NCBI RefSeq assembly: GCF_013362815.1
Contig: NZ_JABFVK010000038.1
Coordinates: 29,541-93,540 of the forward strand
Direction: 5' to 3'
DNA: 64,000 nucleotides
Source of the DNA: Hamadaea sp.
GTDB taxonomy: Bacteria > Actinomycetota > Actinomycetes > Mycobacteriales > Micromonosporaceae
Below, piece after piece: positions 35,515 through 43,551 of the stretch. The number at the start of each line of letters is the position of its first letter. The stretch's first letter is position 1. The notes under the pieces were generated by a model. The model was not told where the DNA came from. It saw only the letters and a program-made list of their open reading frames with translations, and searched no databases. Made by a program: the position numbers and the translations under genes.

Positions 35515-37866
35515 TCAGACGGTGACGAGGTCGCGCTCGCCGTCGCCTTCCGCGGCGAGACTGGGCGCCGGGGCGAGCGCCAGCGTCAGCACGTCCGCGA
35601 CGTCGGCGAGCGGGTGCACCTTGAGCACGTCGCGCACCTCGGTCGGGAGGTCGTCCAGGTCCGGCTCGTTGCGCGCCGGGACGATCACCTCGGTGAGCCC
35701 GGCCCGGTGCGCGGCGAGCAGCTTCTGCTTCACCCCGCCGATCGGCAGCACCCGGCCGGCCAGGGTGACCTCGCCGGTCATCCCGAACTCGGGGCGTACC
35801 GGGCGGCCGGAGGCCAGCGAGGCCAACGCGGTCACCATGGTGATGCCCGCGCTCGGGCCGTCCTTGGGCACCGCGCCCGCCGGAACGTGCAGGTGGATTC
35901 GCTTGCCCGCCAGCACGTTCGGGTCCAGCCCCAGCTCGCGCCCGTGCGAGCGCAGGTAGGACAGCGCGATGTGCGCCGACTCCTTCATGACGTCGCCGAG
36001 CTGACCGGTCAGGGTCAGCCCCGGCTCGCCGTCCATCGCGGTCGCCTCGATGAACAGCACGTCACCGCCCGCGCCGGTCACCGCCAGGCCGGTGGCCACA
36101 CCCGGGGTCGCGGTCCGCTCGGCCGACTCCGGGGTGAATCTCGGACGCCCCAGGTACGCCGTCAGCTCGTCGGTGTCCACGCTGATCGAACCTGTGTCGC
36201 CCGCGAGCTGCACGGCCGCCTTGCGCAGGATCTTCGCCAGGGCCCGCTCAAGCTGGCGTACGCCTGCCTCACGGGTGTACTCGGCGGCGACCTTGCCCAG
36301 CGCGCCGTCTGTGACGGTGACTTCCTCGGCCGTCAGCCCGGCCCGGTCCAGTTGCCGCGGCAGCAGGTGCTCGCGGGCGATCGCGACCTTCTCCTGCTCG
36401 GTGTAGCCGTCCAGGGTGACGAGCTCCATCCGGTCCAGCAGCGGGCCCGGGATGCTGTCGACGACGTTGGCGGTCGCCAGGAACAGCACGTCCGACAGGT
36501 CGAGGTCGACTTCCAGGTAGTGGTCGCGGAACGTGTGGTTCTGCGCCGGGTCGAGGACTTCCAGCAGGGCTGCGGCCGGGTCGCCGGCGTACCCCGCCGA
36601 CACCTTGTCCACCTCGTCCAGCAGGATCACCGGGTTCATCGAACCGGCCTCGCGCAGCGCCCGGACCAGGCGGCCCGGCAGCGCGCCGACATACGTACGC
36701 CGGTGGCCCCGGATCTCCGCCTCGTCGCGTACGCCGCCAAGTGAAACCCGGACGAAGTTCCGGCCGAGCGCACGCGCGACGGATTCGCCGAGGCTGGTCT
36801 TGCCGACCCCGGGCGGTCCGGCCAAGGCGAGAACCGCGCCGGAACCACGGCCGCCGACGGTCTGCAAACCCTTGGCGGCACGGCGATTGCGTACGGCGAG
36901 GTGTTCGATGATGCGGTCCTTGACGTCGGACAGCCCCGCGTGGTCGGCGTCGAGCACCGCCCGGGCCGCGGCCAGATCCGTGTTGTCCTCGGTACGCGTG
37001 TTCCACGGCAGGTCGAGGACAGTGTCGAGCCAAGTCCGGATCCAGCCTGCCTCGGGAGTGGCGTCGGAGGCTCGTTCGAGCTTGTCCACCTCGCGGAGGG
37101 CCGCCTCGCGTACCTTCTCGGGCAGGTCGGCCGCCTCGACCCGGGAGCGGTAGTCCGCCGAGCCCTCGGGCTCGTCCTCGCCCAATTCCTTGCGGATCGC
37201 GGCGAGCTGCTGCCGCAGGAGGAACTCCCGCTGCGACTTCTCGATGCCCTCGCGGACGTCGTTGCCGATCTGCTCGGCGATCTCCTGCTCGGCGAGGTGC
37301 TCGCGCGCCCACCCGATGAGCAGCTCCAGCCGATGGGTCACGTCGGCCGACTCCAGCAGCTCCATCTTCTGCGGGAGGGTCAGCCAGGGTGCGTACCCGG
37401 CGGTGTCGGCCAGCTCGGCGAGGTCGGTGATGCGGTCGACCGCGTCGATGACCTGCCACGCGCCCCGCTGCTGGAGCAGGGACGTCAGCAGCGCCTTGTA
37501 TTCGCGGGCGAGCTCCCGGGTCTTGCCGTTGACCGGGGCGTCGGCGAGGATCTCGGCCTCGACCCAGAGGGCCGCCCCGGGGCCCGGTACGCCGGAGCCG
37601 ATCCGGGCACGGGAGACACCCCGGAGGACGGCGGCGGGTTCGCCACTGCCGGCCAGGCGGCCGGACTTCTCGAGGATCGCGGTGACGCCGTGCGTCGCGT
37701 AGTCGCCGTCGATGCGCGGCACCACGAGGAGGGTCTTGTCGCCGGCTGCGCGCGCCGCGTCCACGGCGGCCTGCGTACCGGAGTCCAGGGTCACGCTGAT
37801 GACCATGCCGGGCAGGAGCACGGCGTCGTTCAAGGGAAGGACCGGGAGGACCTGGTAGTCCGTCAT
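35515..37866 (-). CDS. lon: ATP-dependent Lon protease
   Basis: 783-aa cytoplasmic AAA+ protease that degrades damaged and regulatory proteins. N-terminal substrate domain (VLPVLPLNDAVLLPGM), AAA+ domain with Walker A GPPGVGKTSLG and Walker B ILLDEVDK, and protease domain with catalytic Ser672 (KDGPSAGIT) and Lys713 (GGVKQK). The start ATG 37866 gives the usual beginning; the open frame extends 14 codons upstream across a heat-shock operator and is rejected. The operator TTGAGC-N7-GCTCAA lies 24 bases upstream. Single gene. Many actinomycetes carry Lon under HspR control, which fits. Confidence 0.96.
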   Translation of the reverse strand: MTDYQVLPVLPLNDAVLLPGMVISVTLDSGTQAAVDAARAAGDKTLLVVPRIDGDYATHGVTAILEKSGRLAGSGEPAAVLRGVSRARIGSGVPGPGAALWVEAEILADAPVNGKTRELAREYKALLTSLLQQRGAWQVIDAVDRITDLAELADTAGYAPWLTLPQKMELLESADVTHRLELLIGWAREHLAEQEIAEQIGNDVREGIEKSQREFLLRQQLAAIRKELGEDEPEGSADYRSRVEAADLPEKVREAALREVDKLERASDATPEAGWIRTWLDTVLDLPWNTRTEDNTDLAAARAVLDADHAGLSDVKDRIIEHLAVRNRRAAKGLQTVGGRGSGAVLALAGPPGVGKTSLGESVARALGRNFVRVSLGGVRDEAEIRGHRRTYVGALPGRLVRALREAGSMNPVILLDEVDKVSAGYAGDPAAALLEVLDPAQNHTFRDHYLEVDLDLSDVLFLATANVVDSIPGPLLDRMELVTLDGYTEQEKVAIAREHLLPRQLDRAGLTAEEVTVTDGALGKVAAEYTREAGVRQLERALAKILRKAAVQLAGDTGSISVDTDELTAYLGRPRFTPESAERTATPGVATGLAVTGAGGDVLFIEATAMDGEPGLTLTGQLGDVMKESAHIALSYLRSHGRELGLDPNVLAGKRIHLHVPAGAVPKDGPSAGITMVTALASLASGRPVRPEFGMTGEVTLAGRVLPIGGVKQKLLAAHRAGLTEVIVPARNEPDLDDLPTEVRDVLKVHPLADVADVLTLALAPAPSLAAEGDGERDLVTV

Positions 37867-37889
37867 GTGAACACCTGCCATCACGTTAG

Positions 37890-37908
37890 TTGAGCGTGAC
37901 AGGCTCAA
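37890..37908 (-). promoter_or_regulatory. HAIR-type operator (HspR site) of lon
   Basis: TTGAGC-N7-GCTCAA is an exact inverted repeat matching the core of the HspR-associated inverted repeat (consensus CTTGAGT-N7-ACTCAAG, from Streptomyces work). Placed just upstream of lon, it predicts heat-inducible repression by HspR. Confidence 0.8.
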
Positions 37909-37988
37909 TTCCTCCCGGTCCCGTTCTGTTCCTTCGACCGGTCATCGTGTGACCTAGGCCACTACAGCCAGCTCAAATCCGCCGGGTC

Positions 37989-38414
37989 TCAGCTCAGGTC
38001 GGCCGGGTCGAACCGCTTGGGCTGCACGAGGACCAGCCAGTTGCCCGAATTATCACGCATAACCGCTTCGACGCCGTACGGCCGGTCGGCGGGCTCCTGC
38101 AGGAACGTCACGCCCTTGTCGACGAGTTCCTCATAGGTCTTGCGGCAGTCGTCGACGCGCAGGCCCAGCCCGCCCATCTCGCCCTTCTCCAGCTGCCGGC
38201 GGTAGAAGGCGGCCGCCTCGTCGTTCATCGGCGGGCCGGGGACCATCAGGGTGACCTCCAGCTCGGGCTGGCTCGGGTGGCCGAGCGTCACCCAGCGGAA
38301 CCCGGCCATGGTGGCGTCGACGCGTACCTCGAAACCCAGCACGTCCACGTAGAAGTCACGGGCCTTGTCCTGGTCGAGGCAATACACCGTGACCAGCGAA
38401 ATGTTGGTAATCAT
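37989..38414 (-). CDS. VOC/glyoxalase-family protein
   Basis: 141-aa vicinal-oxygen-chelate protein with two beta-alpha-beta-beta-beta modules (VYCLDQDKARDFYVDVLGFEV and GLRVDDCRKTYEELVDKGV). The family includes glyoxalase, dioxygenase and drug-binding members; metal ligands are not obvious, so a binding role is possible. The start ATG 38414 lies six bases after TACGGT (leaderless); a longer frame reaches 38522 inside the AraC gene. It follows the AraC-type gene by 58 bases on the same strand and may be its target. Confidence 0.83.
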   Translation of the reverse strand: MITNISLVTVYCLDQDKARDFYVDVLGFEVRVDATMAGFRWVTLGHPSQPELEVTLMVPGPPMNDEAAAFYRRQLEKGEMGGLGLRVDDCRKTYEELVDKGVTFLQEPADRPYGVEAVMRDNSGNWLVLVQPKRFDPADLS

Positions 38415-38420
38415 GGGCTC

Positions 38421-38426
38421 ACCGTA
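38421..38426 (-). promoter_or_regulatory. -10 element TACGGT for leaderless VOC gene
   Basis: TACGGT on the minus strand, six bases from the ATG at 38414. Confidence 0.5.
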
Positions 38427-38472
38427 AGCCCGACCCCCGGTGTCGCTGCTTCTTTCAGATTGCTCGCCCGGC

Positions 38473-38910
38473 TTAACTCGCCCGGTCGGGTCCAGCCGTC
38501 TTGGTGTGATCGAAGACCCCACGCATGAACAGGTAGCAGCCCGGCATGTGCGGCCCGCCGCGCTCGGCCCACCGGTTCCGGTACGCCGTCGGCGTCTCCC
38601 CCACGAGCGAAGTGAACCGGGTGCTGAACGAGCCGAGGCTGCTGAACCCGACGATCATGCAGATCTCCGTGACGGTCAGGTTGGCCACCCTCAGCAGATC
38701 CTGCGCGCGTTCGATGCGCCGCCGAGTCAGATAGCGGATCGGGGTCTCGCCGTAGGTCGCCTCGAAGCAGCGGGCGAAATGGAACTTGGACACCCCGGCC
38801 ACCGCCGCGATCTGCTCGAGATCGAGCGGCTCCCGGTAGTTGCGGTCGATGTGGTCGCGCGCTCGCCGCAGATGCGCGAGCAGCTCGACCGGCACCGTGC
38901 GGTCTCCCAC
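38473..38910 (-). CDS. AraC-family transcriptional regulator (short)
   Basis: 145-aa protein that is almost only the AraC DNA-binding region: two helix-turn-helix units (LDLEQIAAVAGVSKFHFARCFEATYGETPIRYL and LTVTEICMIVGFSSLGSFSTRFTSLVG) and a 30-residue tail. There is no sensor domain, so activity is set by expression or by a partner. GTG start with GAGAGG eight bases upstream. It lies just before the VOC gene; such pairs are common in actinomycetes. Confidence 0.87.
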   Translation of the reverse strand: MGDRTVPVELLAHLRRARDHIDRNYREPLDLEQIAAVAGVSKFHFARCFEATYGETPIRYLTRRRIERAQDLLRVANLTVTEICMIVGFSSLGSFSTRFTSLVGETPTAYRNRWAERGGPHMPGCYLFMRGVFDHTKTAGPDRAS

Positions 38911-38938
38911 GCCGCCAGCCTCTCATATTGACGTAAAT

Positions 38939-38984
38939 AAGATCCAGTAGGAATCTTGTGGATCCTGGTGGATCTTCGTAAGGT
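38939..38984 (+). promoter_or_regulatory. GGATC-repeat operator and leaderless -10 of the ArsR gene
   Basis: AAGATCCA (38939-38946) and TGGATCTT (38969-38976) are inverted, with another TGGATCC between them; TAAGGT (38979-38984) is the -10 box six bases before the ATG at 38991. Likely an autoregulatory site of the ArsR-type repressor. Confidence 0.55.
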
Positions 38985-38990
38985 CTTCCC

Positions 38991-39554
38991 ATGACGCGCG
39001 ACATCACCGATCCGGAGATCCTCAAGGGGCTGGCCCAGCCGATCCGGCAGAAGATCTACCGGCTCCTGGCGCAGATCGGCCCGGCGACCGGCGGCGAGCT
39101 GTCCAAGCGGCTCGGCACCGACCCCGGGCAGACCAGCTACCACCTGCGGGAACTCGCCAAGCGCGGGTTCGTCGAGGACGTCCCGGAGTTGGCCCGGGAC
39201 CGTCGCGAACGATGGTGGCGGCTCGTGCCGGGCGCGATCTCCTGGTCCAATCTCGGTCTCGCCGGCCCCGAAGGCGCGGCGGTGGCGTCGGCGGCCAAGG
39301 CCCAGATGGTGATCGACGAGTTCGACCGCGTAGTCCGCTACGAGCAGACGCGTACCGAATGGTCGTCCGAATGGCAGCAGGCGGCCTTGAGCAGCGATTC
39401 CTTCCTCCGGCTGACCTCCGCGGAGCTCGCCGAGCTCAATCGCGAGCTGATGACGGTCGTCCAGGACTGGGCCGCGCGGACGCGTCACCTCCCCGTCGGC
39501 GGCGAGCGTCAGAACGTCTTCCTCTTCCTGCACTCCTTCCCCGAAAGGCCGTGA
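38991..39554 (+). CDS. ArsR-type winged-helix regulator
   Basis: 187-aa regulator: an N-terminal winged helix (LAQPIRQKIYRLLAQIGPATGGELSKRLGTDPGQTSYHLRELAKRG) of the HTH_20/ArsR kind and a C-terminal helical domain with no Cys-rich metal site, so it probably responds to an organic ligand. The MFS exporter gene begins five bases after its stop, so this is a drug-response unit of repressor plus pump. Start ATG 38991, leaderless. Confidence 0.86.
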   Translation: MTRDITDPEILKGLAQPIRQKIYRLLAQIGPATGGELSKRLGTDPGQTSYHLRELAKRGFVEDVPELARDRRERWWRLVPGAISWSNLGLAGPEGAAVASAAKAQMVIDEFDRVVRYEQTRTEWSSEWQQAALSSDSFLRLTSAELAELNRELMTVVQDWAARTRHLPVGGERQNVFLFLHSFPERP

Positions 39555-39558
39555 CCCC

Positions 39559-40794
39559 GTGACCACCCTGGCTCCGCCCGAGACCGTCGAAGCGCCGGTC
39601 GTTCCGGCCCATCGCGTCCCACAGTTCCGGCGGTACGCCACCGGCCAAGCCGTCTCCGTCCTCGGCGACCAGGTCTGGTACGTGGCGCTCTCCTGGGCGG
39701 CGGTGCAGATCGCCTCGCCCGGAGTCGCCGGCGTGCTGCTGTCGATCAGCGCGCTGCCCCGGCTGGCGCTCATGCTCTTCGGCGGCGTCCTCGTGGACCG
39801 GCGGGAACCTCGTCGGCTCATGGTCCACAGCGACCTCGTACGCGGACTGATCTGCGTCGCAGCCGCCGCCGTGGCGGTCTGGCAGCCGAGCGTACTGCTG
39901 CTGATCGTGGTGGCCCTCGCGTTCGGGGCGGCCGACGCGGTCTTCCTGCCCGCCGCAGGCGCTCTGCAACCGCGGCTGCTCACCCCGGCCCAGTACGCCG
40001 GAGGCAACGCTCTCATCTCGACGGTCAACCGCCTCGCCCTGACCTTGGGTGCACCGCTGGGCGGCGTACTCGTGGCGACCGGTGGACTACCGACGGCGTT
40101 GGTGGTCAACGCGGCCACCTTCGCAGTCTCCGTACTCGCCCTCCGCTCACTCAAGCCTGCGCCGGTTTCGGCGTCTACATCGGACGCGTCGAAAAGCGGT
40201 CTTCGGGACGGGTTGCGGTACATCGCCGGACATCGCGTACTGCGGGCGACCATCCTCGTCGGGCTGCTCGGCAACCTCGGCTTCGTCGGCCCGATGAACG
40301 TCGGCCTGGCGTTGGCGTCGCAGTCGGCCGGATGGGGCGCGACCGGGATCGGCCTGCTGCTCTCGGGCTTCGGCATCGGCGCGATCGTGGCCGGTCTCGC
40401 CATGATGCGCTTCCGCCCGCACACCGGCATCGGACCGATCGCCGCCGTCTGCTTCGCCCTCCAGGGAGTCGCCGTCGTCGTCCCCGCCGTGACGCACAGC
40501 CTCCCGCTCGCCGTGGTGGCGACCGCCATCGCCGGGCTCACCAGCGGACCGGCCGGCATCCTGCTCGGGTCACTGACGCAGTCCGCCACTTCCGACGCGT
40601 ACCGGGGCCGGGTGTCCAGCGTCAACGCGTTGGCGAACCTCGGCCTGACGCCGTTGGTCATGGCCGCCGCCGGGTGGGCTACCGGCCTGTTCGGTCTCGT
40701 GCCCGCCATGGCGGCGAGCGGTGCCCTCGAACTCGTCGCCGCAGTGGGCTGTGTGGCGCTGCCCGCCCTACGAACCGCCCGCCTCCCCCGCTGA
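39559..40794 (+). CDS. MFS drug exporter
   Basis: 411-aa major-facilitator transporter with twelve membrane segments; the loop-2 GGVLVDRREPRRLM motif is present. The type is that of macrolide or multidrug efflux pumps that follow ArsR-type repressors. GTG start, translationally close-coupled to the regulator. The substrate is inferred only as a toxic small molecule. Confidence 0.86.
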   Translation: MTTLAPPETVEAPVVPAHRVPQFRRYATGQAVSVLGDQVWYVALSWAAVQIASPGVAGVLLSISALPRLALMLFGGVLVDRREPRRLMVHSDLVRGLICVAAAAVAVWQPSVLLLIVVALAFGAADAVFLPAAGALQPRLLTPAQYAGGNALISTVNRLALTLGAPLGGVLVATGGLPTALVVNAATFAVSVLALRSLKPAPVSASTSDASKSGLRDGLRYIAGHRVLRATILVGLLGNLGFVGPMNVGLALASQSAGWGATGIGLLLSGFGIGAIVAGLAMMRFRPHTGIGPIAAVCFALQGVAVVVPAVTHSLPLAVVATAIAGLTSGPAGILLGSLTQSATSDAYRGRVSSVNALANLGLTPLVMAAAGWATGLFGLVPAMAASGALELVAAVGCVALPALRTARLPR

Positions 40795-40803
40795 GGCCTT
40801 TGG

Positions 40804-40881
40804 TGATCAGGCCGTCCTGGGATTGATCAGGGAGCTGCGGACGCGACACGCCGGGTGATCATGCCCGATAGTTCATGATCG
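40804..40881. repeat. Family E repeat, copy 1
   Basis: tgatcagg, ggacgcgacacgccggg, tgatcatgcccga and agttcatgatcgcgc recur at 44611-44691. It contains the reverse complement of the ggcgtgtcgc core. Its right end supplies the last codons and TGA stop of the MarR gene ending at 40873. Confidence 0.8.
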
Positions 40882-41337
40882 CGCAGAAAGGTCGTCGTCG
40901 GCGGAGAGGGCGCACGCGCCGTAGACGCCTTCGAGCCACTTGCGGACGGTGGCCCGCTCCTCGGCGGAGAACCCCGCTTCGATCCGCTCTTCCCACCGGG
41001 CGGCGGCGACCCTGGCCTCGGTCAGCCGCCGCCGGCCCGCGTCGGTCAGGAACAGCTGGTGCGTACGCCGATCGCCGGGGTGCGGCCGTCGTTCGATCAG
41101 CCCGTCGCGCTCGAACGCGGCGAGCATCTCGTTGGCGGCTTGCCGGGTTGCTGCGCAAGCCCGCGCAACATCGGAGTTGGACGATCCCGGGTGGGCTTCG
41201 AGAATCATCAGTGTGGCGTACTGCGGAGTCGAGAGCCCGTATGCCTTGAGCTCGGCGTTCAGCGCGCCCCGCAGGCCGAGCCAAGCGGTGCGGACCTGGA
41301 ACGCCAGCGATCCCGGTTCCGAGAGGAACGTTCCCAT
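40873..41337 (-). CDS. MarR-family regulator
   Basis: 154-aa dimeric winged-helix repressor (STPQYATLMILEAHPGSSNSDVARACAATRQAANEMLAAFERDGLIERRPHPGDRR). It is divergent from the DHA2 exporter at 41434, and the gap between them holds two copies of GACAGGxACCTGAC, its probable operators. The C-terminal residues SARS and the stop are encoded by a family E repeat, so the natural end may have been replaced. It likely releases DNA on binding the pump's substrate. Confidence 0.88.
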   Translation of the reverse strand: MGTFLSEPGSLAFQVRTAWLGLRGALNAELKAYGLSTPQYATLMILEAHPGSSNSDVARACAATRQAANEMLAAFERDGLIERRPHPGDRRTHQLFLTDAGRRRLTEARVAAARWEERIEAGFSAEERATVRKWLEGVYGACALSADDDLSARS

Positions 41338-41364
41338 GCGCTACATCCTGCCCGCTCGCCAATT

Positions 41365-41412
41365 GACAGGGACCTGACAATCTGCCAGGCTCACCATCGT
41401 CAGGTACCTGTC
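41365..41412. promoter_or_regulatory. Two MarR operators GACAGGxACCTGAC, 34 bp apart
   Basis: GACAGGGACCTGAC (41365-41378) and GTCAGGTACCTGTC (41399-41412; reverse complement GACAGGTACCTGAC) agree at 13 of 14 positions. They lie in the 96-bp gap between the MarR gene and the divergent exporter. Confidence 0.78.
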
Positions 41413-41433
41413 GAATGTACCCAGGGGTGTGCC

Positions 41434-43011
41434 ATGACCACCAGCGAACCGTCAGCCACGAAGCGCAGACTGATCCTCCTCGTCCTCGTCGGCTCCCAAC
41501 TGCTCGTCTGGATCGACAACGCGATCCTCGGCAACGCCCTCGAAACGCTGGCCGACCCGGCGCGCGGGCTCGCCGCCTCGCCCGGCCAGCTGCAATGGGC
41601 GGTCGGCTCCTACACGCTCGTCTTCGCCACGCTCATGTTCACCGCCGGAGCGCTCGGCGACCGCTACGGGCACCGGCTCGTACTGGGCGTCGGCATGGCC
41701 GTCTTCGGCGCCTCCTCGCTCTGGGCCGCGTACGCGACCAGTCCGGGCGAGCTCATCGCCGCTCGGGCGGTCATGGGCGCGGGCAGCGCACTCGTCATGC
41801 CCGCCACCATGGCCGTCCTCACCTGGACCTTCCAAGGCGCGGCGCGCGCTCAAGCGTTCGCGCTGCTCTCCTCGGCCGCCGGGGTCGGGATCGCCATCGG
41901 CCCGGTGCTGTCCGGGGCGCTGCTCAGCAGCTTCTGGTGGGGCTCGGTCTTCCTGATCAATCTGCCCATCGTCGCCTTGTCGCTGCTCGGCATCGCGACC
42001 CTGCTCCCGGAGTTCAAACCGCCGGCGGCCCGGGCGCTGGACCTGCCGGGCCTGGCGCTTTCCGTGAGCGGTCTGGGTCTCTTGGCGTATGGCCTGATCA
42101 GAGCGGGACAAGTCGCGGCCTGGGATCGGCCCGAGGTCTGGGGCACCGTCGTGGCCGGGCTGGCCCTGCTGACCGGTTTCGTGGCCGTGGAGCTCAAGGC
42201 GCGGCAGCCGAGTTTCGACCCGCGGCTGCTCGCGCGGCGGATCTTCGGCGGCGGCACCGCGGGCCTCGGCCTGCTCTTCCTCGCGATGACCGCGAACACC
42301 TTCTACTCCGCGTTCTACCTGCAAGGCGCGCGCGGCTACAGCGCGCTACAAGCAGGTCTGCTGGCCCTTCCGGCCGCGATCGGCGTCATGATCGCGGCGC
42401 CTCTCGCCAATCAACTGGTACGCCGAACGTCGGTGCGAACGGTGACGGCCACCGCTCTGACGGTCGCCGGGCTGGCCATGGGCGCCTGGAGCCTGGTCGG
42501 GCTGAGCACCCCGATCATCGTTCTCGAAGTGCTGATGCTGATCCAGGGATCCGCGATCGGCATGGTCATCGCGCCGGTGACCAACGCGGTCATGGGTACG
42601 CTGCCGCTGGAACGGGCCGGCGCCGGTTCGGCGGTGAGCAACACCGTACGCCAAACCGGTGCAGTGCTTGGGATCGCGCTCGGCGGCACCATCATGTCCA
42701 TTGTGTACCGCTCGGCCGTTTCGCCGTCGCTTGACGGGTTACCCGCCTCGCTTCGCTCGCAGGCGCTCGTCTCGGCCGAGTACGCCCGGGCCCTCGGCGA
42801 TCCCGCCGTCACTGCGGCCGCCGACGACGCCTTCGTCCACTCGTTGCACGTCGCGACACTGTGGACGATGGGGTTCGCCCTGCTCGGGGCGGTTGTGCTG
42901 GCCTTGTTCCTTCGGCCCGCTCCCGCTCCCGCCGCCGACCCCGCGGCTCCCGGCGCTACCGCTCCCGCGCCCCCCGCCGCTACCGCTGCTCCCGCGGACC
43001 TTTCCCGTTGA
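41434..43011 (+). CDS. DHA2-family (14-helix) MFS exporter
   Basis: 525-aa efflux pump of the drug:H+ antiporter-2 type: fourteen hydrophobic segments, WIDNAILGNALETL in helix 1 (family motif D1), GALGDRYGHRLVL in loop 2 and GPVLSGALLSSFWWGSVF in helix 5 (motif C). ATG 41434 is chosen; upstream codons run through operators. The C-terminal 30 residues are low-complexity Pro/Ala and the TGA stop lies in a family D repeat. Controlled by the divergent MarR protein. Confidence 0.9.
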   Translation: MTTSEPSATKRRLILLVLVGSQLLVWIDNAILGNALETLADPARGLAASPGQLQWAVGSYTLVFATLMFTAGALGDRYGHRLVLGVGMAVFGASSLWAAYATSPGELIAARAVMGAGSALVMPATMAVLTWTFQGAARAQAFALLSSAAGVGIAIGPVLSGALLSSFWWGSVFLINLPIVALSLLGIATLLPEFKPPAARALDLPGLALSVSGLGLLAYGLIRAGQVAAWDRPEVWGTVVAGLALLTGFVAVELKARQPSFDPRLLARRIFGGGTAGLGLLFLAMTANTFYSAFYLQGARGYSALQAGLLALPAAIGVMIAAPLANQLVRRTSVRTVTATALTVAGLAMGAWSLVGLSTPIIVLEVLMLIQGSAIGMVIAPVTNAVMGTLPLERAGAGSAVSNTVRQTGAVLGIALGGTIMSIVYRSAVSPSLDGLPASLRSQALVSAEYARALGDPAVTAAADDAFVHSLHVATLWTMGFALLGAVVLALFLRPAPAPAADPAAPGATAPAPPAATAAPADLSR

Positions 43012-43099
43012 TCATGAACTAACCGGGGTGATCGACGGCGTTTTCCCAGGTCGCCGTTCTGGTTTCCAGGTGATCGACTCCGTGAGCGGGTGATCAACG
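43010..43099. repeat. Family D repeat, copy 2
   Basis: Same word order as 25466-25556. The first GATCATGA carries the stop codon of the exporter gene (TGA 43009-43011); the other end runs to the 3' end of the next MarR gene (43094). Confidence 0.75.
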
Positions 43100-43504
43100 G
43101 GGCTCGAGCATCTTGCGGAGCAGATCGCGCAGCTGCACGCGCTCGGGTTCGGTCAGCGATCCCAGCGGTTCGGCAGCGAATCCGAGCGAGCCCCGGAGGT
43201 CGTCGACGACCCGGCGGCCGGCCGGCGTGAGGGCGACGTTCTTCACCCGCCGGTCGCCGGGGGCGGGCTCGCGTACGACCAGTCCCCGGCGCTCCAGCCG
43301 ATCGGCGATGCCGGTCACGTTCGACGGGTCGCAGTGGAACTCGTCGGCGAGCCGTCGCATCGGCTGAGGTTCGGCCGCCACGAGCATCAGCAGCTTGGCC
43401 TGCATCGCCGTGAGCTGGTGCGCCCCGGCCGCGTCCTCGTAGCCCGCGTTGAACCGGGCCGCGATCTCGGCCATGAGCTGCACCACTTCTCGCGTAACCG
43501 TCAT
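43094..43504 (-). CDS. MarR-family regulator
   Basis: 136-aa MarR protein (LTAMQAKLLMLVAAEPQPMRRLADEFHCDPSNVTGIADRLERRG, wing APGDRR). Divergent from the NADP-dependent oxidoreductase gene at 43552; the palindrome at 43515 in between is its likely operator. A single Cys in the recognition helix (FHCDPSN) could be a redox switch as in OhrR-type proteins, but its location in the DNA-binding helix is unusual, so this is a guess. Confidence 0.87.
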   Translation of the reverse strand: MTVTREVVQLMAEIAARFNAGYEDAAGAHQLTAMQAKLLMLVAAEPQPMRRLADEFHCDPSNVTGIADRLERRGLVVREPAPGDRRVKNVALTPAGRRVVDDLRGSLGFAAEPLGSLTEPERVQLRDLLRKMLEPR

Positions 43505-43514
43505 GTCCGCCAGT

Positions 43515-43536
43515 ATAGTTGAGGTAGCTCAACTAT
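43515..43536. promoter_or_regulatory. Palindrome ATAGTTGAG-N4-CTCAACTAT
   Basis: A perfect 9-bp inverted repeat between the MarR gene and the oxidoreductase gene, with GGAGG starting six bases later. Its AT-rich makeup is unusual here and fits an operator/promoter overlap. Confidence 0.75.
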
Positions 43537-43551
43537 CTATGGAGGTCAAGG

